Of a DNA stretch of 64,000 bases, positions 19,385-28,444 are shown piece by piece. Position 1 is the first letter of the stretch, and each line of letters starts with the position of its first letter. Source of the stretch: Candidatus Poribacteria bacterium (GTDB lineage Bacteria; Poribacteria; WGA-4E; WGA-3G); contig JAAXGN010000001.1 in NCBI GenBank assembly GCA_012267415.1, positions 124,001 through 188,000 on the forward strand, given 5' to 3'. Under the pieces are notes generated by a model. The model made no database searches, was not told where the DNA came from, and saw only the letters and a program-made list of their open reading frames with translations. The position numbers were made by a program, and so were the translations under genes.

Positions 19385-19593
19385 GAAAAAATAGGAGCGG
19401 GCATTCCTCCCAAACTTAAAAGTTTGGGCTTCCTGCCCGAAGATTAGTGATGGCAAGAGGAAATACGCACTCAAAATTGAAACTAAAATAGCCACCTAAA
19501 CTTGTAGGGTTTTGGTGGTTGAAAAAAGATCGAAAATCTGATATTATTTTTACTAAGAAGATAAGAATGTCATTATTGTTTTCCTTTGATGAA

Positions 19594-19701
19594 AATTCAA
19601 TAAATAATTGGGTAATTCAGATCACAAGAATCATCATAGGAACAAGGTATCGTAGGGGCGGGGTTTCCCCGCCCGCGTATTACCCAATTAATAATTCAAA
19701 C
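19594..19701. repeat. Nested inverted-repeat element
   Basis: The outer arms AATAATTGGGTAAT (19603-19616) and ATTACCCAATTAATAATT (19679-19696) are inverted copies with a few mismatches. Between them is the palindrome GGGCGGGG-TTT-CCCCGCCC preceded by CGTAG. It belongs to the same general class of short palindromic repeats as the MITE-like copies but has different ends. The rest of the 19441-19799 gap shows no gene. Confidence 0.5.
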
Positions 19702-19799
19702 TTCCTGAAAGAAAGTTATTCTGAGAGGATACCTGCTTTTCTACTTTTTGTCTCTAAAATTCTTATAATTACCCAAACTTAGTAATGGAATACATGTGT

Positions 19800-20285
19800 A
19801 TGAAAAACAAATTATTTTTAATAGTGATAGCATGCTGCATGGCACTAACCTTTACAACCTGCATCTTTGCTCAAGACTCATCAAAATGGGGTTTACCCAA
19901 AGGTGCGAAAATGCGGCTCGGAAAAGGTGAGATCAAGGAGATTGTGTATTCACCAGATGGTACCAAACTGGCAGTGGCGAGTACTATCGGTGTATGGATA
20001 TATGATGTTCAGACAGGTGCAGAACTGAACTTCTTCACTGGACATACAGATGATGTCTATAGCGTATCTTTTAGTGCTGATGGTAGCACCCTCGCAAGTG
20101 GGATCGCAGACGAGGCAATCCGGATATGGAATACGAAAACTGGTAAATCTATCCGCACGCTATCTGGACATACGTCTTGGGTCAGAAGCGTTGCCTTTAG
20201 TCCTGATGGCAGCATCATAGCGAGTGGAAGCTCAGACGGGACAGTAGTCTTATCACTCTTTCGCCACAAGACCCCGCTGCTTTAG
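19800..20285 (+). pseudogene. WD40-repeat protein truncated by TnpB element B
   Basis: The remaining 161 codons encode a Sec signal peptide (MKNKLFLIVIACCMALTFTT, ending near IFA-QD) and the first two to three WD40 blades (IVYSPDGTKLAVAS, GHTDDVYSVSFSADGS, GHTSWVRSVAFSPDGS). The third blade breaks off after SSDGTV; the next residues come from the inserted element. No WD40 sequence resumes beyond the element at about 21700, so the 3' part is lost. The ATG at 19800 is chosen because it gives a compact signal peptide; in-frame ATGs lie at 19785 and 19794. Confidence 0.8.
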
Positions 20286-21699
20286 CCCGGGGATGTAGTG
20301 GTGACGCTCTGGTATATTCTATCAAATAAACATGAGATTTTCAACAAAACTTGGTGTCCTTTTAAACATCATTGTGGCGGTGGATGTAGCCTTCCGCTTG
20401 GAAGTGACACCCCACCGGTTCACATTAGCATCGCAATGAGAAGGATATCACAATGAGAACCCATAAAGTCAAGATTAGATATAGTCCACAGTTAGACAAG
20501 ATCAATGCTGCGTCTGCTTCCGTGTGGAATGAATGTTTGAAACTCAAAGAAGTTTGGGACTATACTCATGGTTACCGTACAGGTGTAGACTTAGAAAAAC
20601 CGTGTGAGTTATGGATGGATAAACACCTTTCTAAAACACAACCCTTACATTCTCAAAGTATTCAAGCTGTTCGCGCAAGGTATTTCAAGAATAGAAAAGG
20701 ATATCGTGAGTTACGAAAAAATGGAAATACCAAAGCGAAACCACCACATAAGCAGAAAAAGTATCAGACAACAACTTGGAAAAAGTCTGCGATCTCTATC
20801 AAAAACGGCATGCTTGTGCTTTCTAACGGGAAAGGTGTTGAACCTTTAGATGTCCCACTTCCAAAGAAGTTTAATAAAGATTACAAACCTGCTATTGTGA
20901 ACCTTGTCTATAACTATGGAGAATATGAACTCCATTTTGTCTATCACACCGAGAAACCTGATAAAATAACTTCAGAAGATGTTGTCGGTGTTGATATTGG
21001 TGAGATACATCCTATGGTGAGTTTTGATGGGGACCAGACAATGATTTTCAATGGGCGGTATATCCGTAGTCTATACCGGTTGAGAAACAAAGTGCTTGCG
21101 TCTTTTGACTCTAAAATAGATAAGTGTCTCAAACATTCAAAGCGTTGGTGGTGGCTTGTGCGTAGAAAATGGCGACGCATCCGCAAAGTTGATAATCAGA
21201 TTATGGATTGTCTACACAAGCAGACCACAAAGTTTGTTGAAGTGTGTCAGGAAAAGAACATCGGCACAATTGTCCTCGGATCCCTAACCGGCATCCGAGA
21301 CACTATTGATTATGGGAAACGTGCTAATCAGAAGTTGCATCAATGGGCATTCGGTAAAATAACGTTTTTGATAGAATACAAGGCGAAACATGCTGGTATC
21401 GCTGTCAAAAAGATTAATGAGTCGTATACTTCACAAACTTGTCCAAACTGCGGTAATAGAAAGAAACCGACTAATCGTACTTATACTTGTCCGTGTGGTT
21501 TCACATATCACCGCGATGGTGTCGGTGCGATGAATATTAGACAAAAGTATCTGGGACACCTCGGTGTCCCCGTAGTGGCGGCCATGGCACCGCCCATCGG
21601 AATCCGATTAGAACCCCGATGTTGCTCCGCGTAAGCAGAGAACGTTTCTATAAGAGACGAAAGAATCACCGAGGCCTTAGCTCGGTGAGTATGTCAAGG
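20246..21699 (+). mobile_element. IS200/IS605-superfamily TnpB-only element B
   Basis: Approximate limits. The left end carries a hairpin with CCCCG and CGGGG arms (20272-20292) and the right end a hairpin with ACCGAG and CTCGGT arms (21668-21686) followed by GAGTATGTCAA, both typical subterminal palindromes of this superfamily. It carries one tnpB and no tnpA. It interrupts a WD40 gene and lies about 0.8 kb from element A in the opposite orientation. Confidence 0.7.
20453..21634 (+). CDS. tnpB: TnpB-like protein with rearranged RuvC glutamate
   Basis: A 393-residue TnpB of a different subgroup from element A. Asp181 (VGVDIGEIH) and Asp355 (YHRDGVGAMNI) match RuvC positions, and the zinc ribbon is present (CPNCG and CPCG). 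At the usual glutamate position the sequence reads IVLGSLTGIRD, with no Glu. A Glu323 about 47 residues later (KKINESYTSQTC) occupies the alternative catalytic position known from a TnpB/Fanzor subset. It is therefore probably a rearranged-site nuclease rather than a dead one, but this is inference. AAGGA precedes the ATG. Confidence 0.85.
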   Translation: MRTHKVKIRYSPQLDKINAASASVWNECLKLKEVWDYTHGYRTGVDLEKPCELWMDKHLSKTQPLHSQSIQAVRARYFKNRKGYRELRKNGNTKAKPPHKQKKYQTTTWKKSAISIKNGMLVLSNGKGVEPLDVPLPKKFNKDYKPAIVNLVYNYGEYELHFVYHTEKPDKITSEDVVGVDIGEIHPMVSFDGDQTMIFNGRYIRSLYRLRNKVLASFDSKIDKCLKHSKRWWWLVRRKWRRIRKVDNQIMDCLHKQTTKFVEVCQEKNIGTIVLGSLTGIRDTIDYGKRANQKLHQWAFGKITFLIEYKAKHAGIAVKKINESYTSQTCPNCGNRKKPTNRTYTCPCGFTYHRDGVGAMNIRQKYLGHLGVPVVAAMAPPIGIRLEPRCCSA

Positions 21700-21796
21700 G
21701 AGTAGTTAGAACATATCTCATATTCAGATGTTATACGGACATTGGTGTTAATTCCCAAAAAAATTAATAAAACACTTTGGAGAAACAGAAATAGCA

Positions 21797-22960
21797 ATGA
21801 ACAAAAAACTAACAGCAGTCGTTGTCGGTGCAGGATGGTCAGCAGAAGGACATACGAAAGCGTTTCAACATTACGGTGTTGACGTCCTCGCTATTTGTGC
21901 GCGTAAACCGGACATCGTCCAGAAAGTCGCATCTGGTTTAGGTGTACCAGATGCTTCTATTGACTGGCGAAAAAGTCTGTTAGAACATAAACCGGACATC
22001 GTCGCAGTAACAACACCTGCTATTCTACGAACAGAGGTGATTGAATTAGCAGTCGAACTCGGTTGCCATATTGTATGTGAAAAACCGTTAGCACTCACCG
22101 CAGAAGCTGCTGGACATATCTACAGTCTCGTCAAAGACACAGATTTAAAACACGGATTCGCTGCAACGCATCTATATGATCCCACTAACGCTTTCATGCG
22201 TGAATTGCTGACGAAGCAGAAAGTCATTGGAGACCTAACTGCTGTTGACATCGGATACACCCGCAGAATTCATAATCCTCAATCTTCAGATAGGGTTAAA
22301 CCGTGGAACTGGATGAGTTCTTTAGCACACGGCGGTGGTGCACTGAACAACGGACTTACGCATAGACTCGGTATGCTTGAACGGATGACTGGTATGAAGG
22401 TTACCGCTGCTGTGGGTGAAGCGAAGATATACCCGCATAAAGCACCCGTTGTACCTGAAATTCGCGACTTTCGGGTGTGGCGAAGAGAGATGATCTCTGC
22501 CGAAGAAGCATCAAAACTTGAATGGAGAGATTGTGATGCTGAATGGGATTATTCCGCATTTTTCAAACTCGGCTCTCCTGATCCTGACACTGGCAATTCT
22601 ATTCTTGTAACAATGCGGACACATCCAGGGGTGCCATCTCATAGGCCAACAGGGGGTTGGTTTTTCTACGGGACACAAGGAACACTGGTCGGGAGAGGTG
22701 GACATATCCTACATCCTATCACCAAACATGTCGGTGAGGAAACTGAAGAACTGCATGTTCCGCAGAATCTAATTGATGATTTTCCTCAAATCGGAGACGA
22801 GATACAAAACAAATGGACTTCACTTGTCCGCGATTTCCTTGCGGATATTGAAGGTCGACCCCACGAATCGTATCTGACGTTTCATGATGGATGCCGGTAT
22901 CAGATCGCTATTGATGCTATACGGGAAAGTAAGGGATGGGCTCAGTTGACGCATACATAG
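21797..22960 (+). CDS. Gfo/Idh/MocA family oxidoreductase
   Basis: A 387-residue NAD(P)-dependent oxidoreductase. The N-terminal Rossmann fold has VVVGAGWSAEGH. The hallmark CEKPLALTAE near residues 94-103 carries the conserved Lys. The C-terminal alpha/beta domain contains HGGGALNNGLTHRLG, with a His likely to be catalytic. The family oxidises or reduces sugars, inositols and related polyols; the substrate cannot be read here. It is not closely related to the four tandem copies at 38849-43246. It stands alone between element B and the metal-efflux operon. Confidence 0.85.
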   Translation: MNKKLTAVVVGAGWSAEGHTKAFQHYGVDVLAICARKPDIVQKVASGLGVPDASIDWRKSLLEHKPDIVAVTTPAILRTEVIELAVELGCHIVCEKPLALTAEAAGHIYSLVKDTDLKHGFAATHLYDPTNAFMRELLTKQKVIGDLTAVDIGYTRRIHNPQSSDRVKPWNWMSSLAHGGGALNNGLTHRLGMLERMTGMKVTAAVGEAKIYPHKAPVVPEIRDFRVWRREMISAEEASKLEWRDCDAEWDYSAFFKLGSPDPDTGNSILVTMRTHPGVPSHRPTGGWFFYGTQGTLVGRGGHILHPITKHVGEETEELHVPQNLIDDFPQIGDEIQNKWTSLVRDFLADIEGRPHESYLTFHDGCRYQIAIDAIRESKGWAQLTHT

Positions 22961-23066
22961 TGCCAATAACTTTACACAGCTGTTTTTAGCTGAAAGTTTG
23001 CTGAGATGGTCTTGTAGATTGGATTAAGAGATAATTCAACCTACAAGACAGATGGATTAACCTAAC

Positions 23067-23180
23067 TATAGTAAACTTTAGAATTAATGAACACTTCACA
23101 ACGGGCGAGGTTCCCTCGCCCCTACGCTGGGTGTTCTTCGTGAACGTTGAAATGTCTTACTAATTATTCACTTTACTATA
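23067..23180. repeat. MITE-like element, copy 2 (TATAGTAAA family)
   Basis: About 114 bases. Left end TATAGTAAACTTTAGAATTAAT; right end, on the other strand, TATAGTAAAGTGAATAATTAG. Core palindrome GGGCGAGG-TTC-CCTCGCCC followed by CTACG. It ends 20 bases from the 3' end of the RND pump gene. Confidence 0.8.
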
Positions 23181-23199
23181 ATATAGAGTGGTCAGACAT

Positions 23200-26100
23200 C
23201 TATGCTTTTTCTGCACTGTGTTTCTCAACAAGATAATACAACGCTGGTAAAACAAGCAATGTCAGGAACGTTGCGGTAATCATACCCCCACTTATCACAA
23301 TTGCTAACGGTTTCTGGAGTTCTGCACCTGAACCGTGTGCCAGCGCAAGCGGTAACATCCCTAAACCTGTCGTCAAAGCTGTCATGAGTACTGGACTTAT
23401 CCGCTCCGATGCTCCTTTCATCACAGCATCATATAACGATAATCCTTCTGAACGCAAGGTATTGATGTGGGAAACTAAGATGATTCCGTTACGCACTGCA
23501 ATCCCGAACAATAAAATAAATCCTACCATTGATGGAATACTCAATACGCCACCAGTGAGAAAAACACTTACAACGCCACCTATTAATGCAAGTGGTAAAT
23601 TTAACATCACGAGGATTGAGAGTTTCATTGATCCCATCGCAAGGAATAGCAAGATACATATTCCGAGAAAGACAAAACCTGTTTGAATCAATATACGTCT
23701 TTGGGCTCTCTGTTGACTCTCAAATTGTCCGCCATAAGTAAGGAAATACTCCTCTGGTATATCAATGTGTGAATCAATTTCACTTTTTACTTCATCAATA
23801 AAATTACCGAGGTCCTTATCTTGCACATTGCATTGTATCACGATTCTCCGTGATACATTTTCACGGTTGATTGTATTGGGACCTAATCCAATACTAACAT
23901 CTGCAACCATTTTCAAAGGAATGAATGCTCCTGTAGGGGTACGTAGTTTCAGATTTCCGATAGAATCAACGTTATTGACAAGCCTTGGGTCCATCCGGAC
24001 GACAAGATCATACTGGCGTTGTCCCTGAATAACCTGACTTACAGTTTCACCTTTGAATGCAGCTTCTGCGAAATGTGTTACATCTTGAACACTTAACCCG
24101 TAACGTGCTGCTTCATATCGTTTTACTGTAATCTGAAGTTGTTCAATCTGCGCTTGTTGCTCAACTTGTAAATCCGCTACACCATCAATATCAGACATCA
24201 CCGCTTTTATCTCTTCTGCTTTATGTCTTAGTATATCAAGATCGGGCCCAAATAGTTTCAGTGCGACTTGTGCACTTACGCCAGACAACAGGTGGTCAAG
24301 ACGGTGTTGTATCGGTTGTCCTACAGAGACTTGCACGCCTGGAAAGTTTTCTGTAGAGAGCATTTCTCGGACTTCTGCAAGTAGATCTTCACGTGTCTTT
24401 TCACGTTCATCTGGTGGAATGAAATTGACCACGATCTCATGTGTATTCACATCGTGCGCGTGTTCATCAGCACCTGCGCGTCCAGTACGACTACTCACAC
24501 TTGTCACCTCTTGAATCTCTAACAATCTTTTTTCCATTTCACGACCAATCCGTGTAGATTCTCCCAAAGAGGTGCCGGGTGGAGAAAATACGCTGATGGT
24601 AAAGGTCGCTTCATCCATGACAGGTAGGAATTCCCGTCCCAAACGAGGAATTGCGGCAATAGTGACGACAACAAGGATAAGAGCAATTGTCACAACTAGC
24701 CAACGTAAACGTATGACCGATGAGAGAATTGGACGATATGCGCGTTTGATCCACATCACTACAGGTTGAAGTGTTAGTGCAGATTCAACATCCGATTTTG
24801 GTGCTAATGCAACAACGAACAACCTCCATCGCACCAGAAGGTTGCGAAAGGAAGTAAATAAACGACGGAACCATTTTGACCTACCTCTATCTTCTGCTAA
24901 ACTCGGTTCTTGTAGTGGTATATCTCTTACCCGCCCCAATAGGAGATCACTTAAGACTGGCACCACTGTTAAAGCTACGAGTAGTGATGCAGCCATGGAT
25001 ATAACGACTGCCCAACCGAGTGGACGGAACATCCGTCCTTCAATTCCACTGAGACTAAAGAGTGGCAAGAAAACCAGAATTATGATTAGAGTCGCAAACA
25101 CGATAGATACCCGCATCTCATCGCTTGCACGATTGACGACTTGTGTCGGTGTTTCGTCTGTCTGATTACCCAATTCACGTAGGTGAAAATACTCCTGCAA
25201 TCTTCGGAAGATATTCTCTACATAGACAATTGCATCATCAACCACCATTCCTACAGCGATTGCTAACCCAGCAAGTGTCATGATGTTTAGTGTGCTTCCC
25301 TGCCAAAGTAACACAATTATCGCAATAATCAAAGACAACGGAATAGCGGTGAGTGTGATTAGTGCGGTACGGATGTTGAATAGGAAGATAATCAGAATAA
25401 TCACCACCAGAATTGCGCCATCTCGTAATGCTTCTTTGACAGTATCAACAGCCCGTCGTATCAGGTCCGCTTGTGCATATTCAACTTCGACCTTAACACC
25501 TTCGTGCAGTGATTCTTCCAAAGTTTCCAGCTCTGACACCACTTTGTCGCTGAGTGTAAGTGTATTTATTCCCGGTTGTTTGACGACCTTACCTAAAACA
25601 GTTTCCTCACCGTTTCGACTGCCTGCACCCCGACGGATTTCTGGAATAGAACCGATTTTCACTGTTGCCACATCCTTTACGAGAATGGGTATGTTATGTT
25701 CTCGGACATCAATCACCACATTCTCAATATCGGAAACAGAGGAAATCCGTCCCAATCCTCTAATCATCAACTCATGCGTATCCTTGATGAGGAATCCGCC
25801 TGCAGCGTTATCATTGCTCTTCTCCAGTGCATGTGCAACATCCTCAAGTGAGACATTGTAACTCACCAACCGTTCAGGATTAACAAATACCTGAAACCGC
25901 TTAACATAGCCACCAATGTTAATCACATTCGCGATGCCTCCCTGCGATTGGAGTCTATACTTTATCACCCAATCTGCAATGTCACGCAGCTCCATCGGAT
26001 CCAGTTCTTCACCAGATTCATCAATGAGTGCGTATTCAAGTATTTCACCTAAGAGGGAAGATGTCGGTAAAATGATCGGCGTATCAACACCCTCTGGCAG

Positions 26101-26460
26101 ATTTGAACCGATAAGTAAGAGCCGTTCAGAGACCATCTGCCGCGCAAGAAAAATGTCCATACCCCATTCAAACTCAACAAAGACGAGAGAGAGACCGATT
26201 GCTGATGATGAACGCACACGAGTCACATCAGGGGCACCGTTCATTGCACTTTCTATAGGCAAGGTGACAAGCGTTTCCATCTCTTCGGGGGACCATCCAT
26301 GCGCTTCGGTGAGAACAGTGATACGCGGCGGATTGATGTCAGGATATACATCAATTGGAGCAGTCTGAAACATCCTAAAGCCGATGATGACTGTAGCGAT
26401 GAGACCAATAATTACAAGAAGTCTATTCCTAAGTGATACTTCAGTGATTTTTGACCACAT
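23200..26460 (-). CDS. czcA: RND heavy-metal efflux pump, CzcA/CusA type
   Basis: A 1086-residue inner-membrane RND transporter, the usual length. It has a first membrane helix at about 13-30, the porter-domain start PIDVYPDINPPRI, a helix-4 region with GMVVDDAIVYVEN, a second helix at about 565-585, and the C-terminal helices (GIAVRNGIILVSHIN). It would use the proton gradient to export metal ions or organic compounds through the adaptor and outer-membrane channel encoded upstream. The helix-4 double Asp is more like the multidrug branch than classic CzcA. The His-rich partners favour metal. AAGGAGG precedes the ATG. Last gene of the operon. Confidence 0.85.
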   Translation of the reverse strand: MWSKITEVSLRNRLLVIIGLIATVIIGFRMFQTAPIDVYPDINPPRITVLTEAHGWSPEEMETLVTLPIESAMNGAPDVTRVRSSSAIGLSLVFVEFEWGMDIFLARQMVSERLLLIGSNLPEGVDTPIILPTSSLLGEILEYALIDESGEELDPMELRDIADWVIKYRLQSQGGIANVINIGGYVKRFQVFVNPERLVSYNVSLEDVAHALEKSNDNAAGGFLIKDTHELMIRGLGRISSVSDIENVVIDVREHNIPILVKDVATVKIGSIPEIRRGAGSRNGEETVLGKVVKQPGINTLTLSDKVVSELETLEESLHEGVKVEVEYAQADLIRRAVDTVKEALRDGAILVVIILIIFLFNIRTALITLTAIPLSLIIAIIVLLWQGSTLNIMTLAGLAIAVGMVVDDAIVYVENIFRRLQEYFHLRELGNQTDETPTQVVNRASDEMRVSIVFATLIIILVFLPLFSLSGIEGRMFRPLGWAVVISMAASLLVALTVVPVLSDLLLGRVRDIPLQEPSLAEDRGRSKWFRRLFTSFRNLLVRWRLFVVALAPKSDVESALTLQPVVMWIKRAYRPILSSVIRLRWLVVTIALILVVVTIAAIPRLGREFLPVMDEATFTISVFSPPGTSLGESTRIGREMEKRLLEIQEVTSVSSRTGRAGADEHAHDVNTHEIVVNFIPPDEREKTREDLLAEVREMLSTENFPGVQVSVGQPIQHRLDHLLSGVSAQVALKLFGPDLDILRHKAEEIKAVMSDIDGVADLQVEQQAQIEQLQITVKRYEAARYGLSVQDVTHFAEAAFKGETVSQVIQGQRQYDLVVRMDPRLVNNVDSIGNLKLRTPTGAFIPLKMVADVSIGLGPNTINRENVSRRIVIQCNVQDKDLGNFIDEVKSEIDSHIDIPEEYFLTYGGQFESQQRAQRRILIQTGFVFLGICILLFLAMGSMKLSILVMLNLPLALIGGVVSVFLTGGVLSIPSMVGFILLFGIAVRNGIILVSHINTLRSEGLSLYDAVMKGASERISPVLMTALTTGLGMLPLALAHGSGAELQKPLAIVISGGMITATFLTLLVLPALYYLVEKHSAEKA

Positions 26461-26483
26461 TGATCTGCCTCCTTTTATAGATC

Positions 26484-28400
26484 CTAATGTGAATGTCCTG
26501 CGTGTGGGTCAACCACGGTTGTTGAACCCGCTGCAGCTCGCATCAGTTGATGTGTTCCCTGTATTACAACCTTCTCACCTGCTAACAATCCCTCTTTAAT
26601 TTCAATATACTGATCGTCCTTCACACCTACCTCAACTTCATGCTTTATGTAAGTATTACCAGATTCAACAAACACAATCTGTGACGAACCGTCTTCAAGT
26701 ACAGCATTCAACGGTACACATAAGACATCATCTACTTTCTCTATAGTAAGGGTTTGTTCTGCAAACATACCAGGTTTCAGTTGTTGTGAAGGATTATCTG
26801 CCTCTGTCCAGATAGACACTGAGCGTTTTTCTGGATTAACAACAGCAGAAATTCGGGATATCTTACCGGTGAAAACGTTGTTTGGATAAGCAGGAACACG
26901 AATTCGCACTGCCCTACCGACTTGTAGTTTGTTATTGACCACTGCAAGCGAATCTTCATTTACCTCACCTTCAACCCAGACGACATCAGTATCAAGTATT
27001 GAATATAGGGATTCACTCTTATCTATAGTTGCGCCAAGTGTAGCATCCTGTTTTATGATCTGTCCGTTGATGGGTGCGGTGACGTTAAAGCGTGATTTAT
27101 GTTTCCCTGTTTCTATGATCTCATCTATCTCTTTCGTTGTGAGACCGTACACTTCAAGCTGACTTTTCACTTTGGCTAATAAAATAGCAGCGTTACGTTG
27201 TGCTTCTTCTATATGCATCAATACCTCTAACACTTGAATACTTGCCATGAAGGGTGCATATTTTTCGATAATATCTTCCGTGGAAAATTCATCAAACGTT
27301 TCAATCTCACCAATCTTAGAGATGGTTTCCAACTGACTTATCGTCAAACCAGCCGCAAGAACACGCTGTCTGTTTGCGTCAACCTTAATATCGGCAGACT
27401 TGTAAGCTAATTCTGCATCCACGAGTCCGGCAGCTTCCTCAATCAGACTAACATATTTCAGAGCATCACTGTTTTTACTTGAAGACGATTTACCTGTAAT
27501 CTGACTTTCAGAATTCAGTAATGTAAGAATCGGAGTAGATCCATCGTCACTCAGAATCTTTTCAACCGTCTGTTCACTGACACCGAGTAGATAAAATTGT
27601 CGTTTCTTACCAGAAAATGCGTTAGTTGCTTTCGTGTATTCTGCTTGTTTCGTAATCAGTTCTTTCTGTGCAGAAACACGGATATCGGTTAGAGATTTAA
27701 TACGTTCAAGCGTATTCTGAAGTAATCTGCGTTCTACATCAGACTTTACAAGTTCAACACGCATCTGTTCTAATGCAGATATTGTCTTAGAAATAGCAAT
27801 TGACCGATGTATCTGAAATGCGTTTTGCTTTTCTTGTAGATCTCTTATAGACTCTAAAAAATCAATTTGCCGTGTCTTTAGTTCCACAAGTATTTGTTTT
27901 GCAAAAACTGATTTGTGCTCTGCTGCTGTAGAATCCAATGATTTCTGTCGTTGCACAGCTTCTATCAGATTTATAGCAGCTAATTGCAGGTCTATACTCT
28001 CCAATTCAAGCAATATATCCCCTTTCTTGACTGTGTCACCAAGTTTGGCATGAACATGTTTGATGATCCCGCCGACTCTTGGGGTAACAACTGCTCGTTT
28101 ACCGGGATGCGAAATTATATTACCCGTTACTTGGACGACTTTATCAATAGATCGGACGTCTGCTACGGCAGTCTTTAAACCGATATTGGCTTTTGCTTTA
28201 TCCGACAACGTAACAGTATCTTCCTGAGCATGTGTGTGGGTATCATCCTCAGCATGAACATGCGGTTCACCTATTTCACTATCTACTTGTTCATCCGCTG
28301 CGTTGACAAGACTTATAGTTGTGTCTGACCAAAACAGACACTGCAAAGTAAACACAGAAAGTGTTAAAATAGACAGTGTAAAATGTACGTAGCGTTTCAT
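26484..28400 (-). CDS. czcB: RND periplasmic adaptor, CzcB-like
   Basis: A 638-residue membrane-fusion protein, longer than the 400-500 residues usual for the family because of an extended coiled-coil hairpin at about residues 125-420. After a signal peptide comes a His-rich stretch with HVHAEDDTHTHAQ (about 47-59). Then follow the lipoyl half-motifs (GGIIKHVHAKLGDTVKKGD and NVTAPINGQIIKQDATLG) and a beta-barrel domain. The C-terminus ends in DPHAGHSH. The His clusters suggest direct metal binding before hand-over to the pump. AAGGAGG precedes the ATG; 23 bases separate it from czcA. Confidence 0.85.
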   Translation of the reverse strand: MKRYVHFTLSILTLSVFTLQCLFWSDTTISLVNAADEQVDSEIGEPHVHAEDDTHTHAQEDTVTLSDKAKANIGLKTAVADVRSIDKVVQVTGNIISHPGKRAVVTPRVGGIIKHVHAKLGDTVKKGDILLELESIDLQLAAINLIEAVQRQKSLDSTAAEHKSVFAKQILVELKTRQIDFLESIRDLQEKQNAFQIHRSIAISKTISALEQMRVELVKSDVERRLLQNTLERIKSLTDIRVSAQKELITKQAEYTKATNAFSGKKRQFYLLGVSEQTVEKILSDDGSTPILTLLNSESQITGKSSSSKNSDALKYVSLIEEAAGLVDAELAYKSADIKVDANRQRVLAAGLTISQLETISKIGEIETFDEFSTEDIIEKYAPFMASIQVLEVLMHIEEAQRNAAILLAKVKSQLEVYGLTTKEIDEIIETGKHKSRFNVTAPINGQIIKQDATLGATIDKSESLYSILDTDVVWVEGEVNEDSLAVVNNKLQVGRAVRIRVPAYPNNVFTGKISRISAVVNPEKRSVSIWTEADNPSQQLKPGMFAEQTLTIEKVDDVLCVPLNAVLEDGSSQIVFVESGNTYIKHEVEVGVKDDQYIEIKEGLLAGEKVVIQGTHQLMRAAAGSTTVVDPHAGHSH

Positions 28401-28444
28401 TTTTTCCTCCTTAAAATGTTAGCACACAAGCTGTGCTTTATCAC

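Larger units (their letters stand above)
17980..19440 (-). mobile_element. IS200/IS605-superfamily TnpB-only element A
   Basis: Boundaries are approximate. The right end, on the minus strand, has a hairpin (CAAGCC with GGCTTG around 17989-18010) overlapping the tnpB stop and finishes near GTTGAC at about 17979. The left end has a long imperfect hairpin around 19398-19435 (AACTTAAAAGTTT core flanked by GGGC and GCCC arms). No TnpA transposase is present, so it would need one in trans. It abuts the truncated restriction-modification gene. Confidence 0.65.

Noticed and set aside
25280-25861. 193-codon frame on the plus strand inside czcA
   Set aside because: Lies entirely antisense to a well-supported RND pump and has a Ser/Thr/Arg-rich shadow composition.
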